DNA of 7,366 nucleotides from an uncultured Candidatus Melainabacteria bacterium (GTDB lineage Bacteria; Cyanobacteriota; Vampirovibrionia; Gastranaerophilales; Gastranaerophilaceae), in contig CAKUVB010000084.1 in NCBI GenBank assembly GCA_934693215.1, forward strand, positions 1 through 7,366, read 5' to 3'. Position 1 is the first letter of the stretch. Every line of letters starts with the position of its first letter. Below are positions 6,017-7,366 of this stretch, piece after piece. The notes beneath the pieces are model-generated. The model saw only the letters and a list, made by a program, of their open reading frames with translations, was not told the DNA's origin and searched no databases. The translations under genes were made by a program, and so were the position numbers.

Positions 6017-6025
6017 TTACAGGCT
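6008..6025 (+). promoter_or_regulatory. Hairpin over the stop codon of the small ORF
   Basis: GGCTTGT pairs with ACAGGCT (two G-T wobbles) around the loop AATT. It includes the perfect ten-base palindrome TGTAATTACA. The TAA stop (6014-6016) is within it, and the ribosome-binding site of the next gene (AAGGAAAAGG, from 6034) follows 8 bases later. No T run follows, so it is not a terminator. Confidence 0.45.
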
Positions 6026-6045
6026 AATATAGTAAGGAAAAGGAA

Positions 6046-7366
6046 ATGATATCACCGGCAAAAATATATTCAGTATTGGGAAATCCAAAATCGCTTGTTC
6101 CTCTTGGAGTAAAAGATGGAGCAAATTGTTTGGGGCTGACTACAGCATCTTATGTTACAGGGAAGAAGGAAGAAGCTCAAGATAGATTTATAGACGAAGC
6201 AGGCACAGAAGTTATTTGGTTAGGAGCAATACCTGCTTACAAAAAGATTATTGATAAAACAGTTTTTAAACTTGCAAAACTTGATCCAAAATACGATATT
6301 CGGAATTTAGAAAACAAGGATATATTTGAAAAAACTAAAAAATATGCACCAAAAGGAACTGGTATTGCAAATGATATAGAAAGAATCGGTAAAAATGCTA
6401 AAGCTTTTAAGGGTTTAAATTTAGCAAAAGTTTTTGTGGCTACAGGCTTGGCGTTTGCATCTTATGATATTTTGACAGATTTAAAACAAAAATATACCGA
6501 AAAAGTAATAGAAAAAAGAGTAAAAGCAGAGTTAGCGAAACAAGATAATAAAGCAAAAGTAAATAGTGATAATTTTGTAAATAGTAAAAATGCAAAAGAT
6601 TATACAGCATTTTCATCAATAAAAAAACATAATAACCTTTCATTCAAAGGGGGCTTTGTTGATTTTGCACTTGATCCAGTAAAGAATATGTATGTCATGG
6701 ACGGAGGAATTACAGGTCAAAGATTAGCAAAATCTAGAGATCCGCAGGAATTGGGCGGATATGTGATTAAAGAAGGTGGATTCTTGGTGTTCATGTATTA
6801 TGCCGGTCAAAAGATAATGAACTATTTGGAACATAGAGCTGATAAAAAACACAATAAATCTATAGCATTAGATTCAAGAGTTTTGGAAGATGACAAGTTT
6901 AAGGAACTCTTTAAATCAGGTGAGATAGAAAATAGTTTGAAAGATTTTCCTGAGTATTCAATAGAACCACAAAAGAAAAAAGGAATTATTCAAACAGTAA
7001 AAGATTTCTTTAATCCGCCTAAAAAAACATCTGAACAATTGTTAAAAGATGCAGAATTGTATGATTATATTCACAACAATCCTGATAATGCAGTTGTTAA
7101 GGCTGCTAAAAACTCTGATATAATAGAAAATTATAAAGTTAGACAAAAAGGTATTCTAGGTTTCTTTAAAAAGAAAGTTGATACCGGTTATATAGATACG
7201 AGAAAGTATATTGATATGGATACGATGAGAAAAACTCATCATAGAATCCAAAAACTTTATAATCAATATAAAGCATCAGGAGAAGATGTAGATACTTTCT
7301 TTAATCAGGTAAGAAAACTAAAAAGAAATTCAATAAAAGTAAATATGGCATCTTCAATGTTTGCAT
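6046..7366 (+). CDS. Large conserved-looking protein of unknown function, 3'-truncated by window edge
   Basis: An uninterrupted frame of 440 codons runs to the window edge with no stop. The ATG at 6046 has AAGGAAAAGG just upstream (6034-6043). The product begins MISPAKIYSVLGNPKSLVPL. I do not recognise a named domain; it recalls hypothetical proteins of Gastranaerophilales, from memory only. Visible features are a hydrophobic stretch at about 126-142 (AKVFVATGLAFASYDIL), a second at about 243-260 (EGGFLVFMYYAGQKIMNY), and a weaker one at about 52-66. A charged helical segment (about 143-170) follows the first, and Lys-rich, mostly helical sequence runs from about 265 onward. No signal peptide is evident. 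An integral or peripheral membrane protein is possible. Codon use matches the neighbours, and nothing suggests decay. Confidence 0.85.
   Translation, partial: MISPAKIYSVLGNPKSLVPLGVKDGANCLGLTTASYVTGKKEEAQDRFIDEAGTEVIWLGAIPAYKKIIDKTVFKLAKLDPKYDIRNLENKDIFEKTKKYAPKGTGIANDIERIGKNAKAFKGLNLAKVFVATGLAFASYDILTDLKQKYTEKVIEKRVKAELAKQDNKAKVNSDNFVNSKNAKDYTAFSSIKKHNNLSFKGGFVDFALDPVKNMYVMDGGITGQRLAKSRDPQELGGYVIKEGGFLVFMYYAGQKIMNYLEHRADKKHNKSIALDSRVLEDDKFKELFKSGEIENSLKDFPEYSIEPQKKKGIIQTVKDFFNPPKKTSEQLLKDAELYDYIHNNPDNAVVKAAKNSDIIENYKVRQKGILGFFKKKVDTGYIDTRKYIDMDTMRKTHHRIQKLYNQYKASGEDVDTFFNQVRKLKRNSIKVNMASSMFA

Noticed and set aside
6440..6643. A 67-residue minus-strand ORF rich in Leu, Tyr and Phe
   Set aside because: It is the reverse complement of Lys/Asn-rich codons of the large plus-strand gene that spans it; no start signal.
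1..7366. CRISPR array, insertion sequence or replication origin
   Set aside because: No spaced direct repeats, transposase, terminal inverted repeats with target duplication, or DnaA-box cluster was found by eye.

Overview
The window is strongly AT-rich bacterial DNA using standard stop codons. It holds six recognisable protein genes, two of them cut by the window edges, plus one tRNA and an information-dense leader region of about 300 bases. An outer-envelope-style secreted protein, an FtsB/DivIC-like division protein and a long TPR protein are packed together. With the AT-rich codon use and the look of the last, unrecognised protein, this reminds me of gut Melainabacteria (Gastranaerophilales). 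That placement is an impression from memory, not a search result.

Layout. (1) 2-946, + strand: the C-terminal part of a DNA-specificity (HsdS-like) protein with two target-recognition domains; its start lies outside the window. (2) About 1000-1220: a gap with a near-perfect 31-base palindrome, then dgt (1221-2498, +), a dGTPase-like HD-domain phosphohydrolase. (3) 2499-2762: a convergent intergenic region ending in a strong bidirectional terminator hairpin (2708-2738). (4) 5623 down to 2763, - strand: tRNA-Cys(GCA), a secreted or outer-membrane-type protein of unknown function, an FtsB/DivIC-like septum protein, and a protein made almost entirely of TPR repeats. The three protein genes look like one operon, with gaps of 34 bases and then a 20-base overlap. 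The promoter in front of the secreted protein places its predicted transcription start on the ATG. (5) 5624-6045: divergent to the tRNA, a compact regulatory leader on the + strand. It contains a promoter, a 12-codon mini-ORF, two mutually exclusive hairpins (the second an intrinsic terminator), evenly spaced TGTAA/TTACA half-sites, a 29-codon small ORF with a good ribosome-binding site, and a hairpin over its stop codon. (6) 6046 to the window end, +: a large protein of unknown function, at least 440 residues, running off the right edge.

The part most worth a second look is the leader at 5702-6025. Two short ORFs each carry a tandem CGA-CGA arginine pair. Each ends at a copy of GGGCTTGT that forms the 5' arm of a hairpin. 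The first hairpin competes with a terminator. This has the form of a transcription-attenuation system controlling the unrecognised gene, but what it senses, if anything, cannot be told from the sequence.
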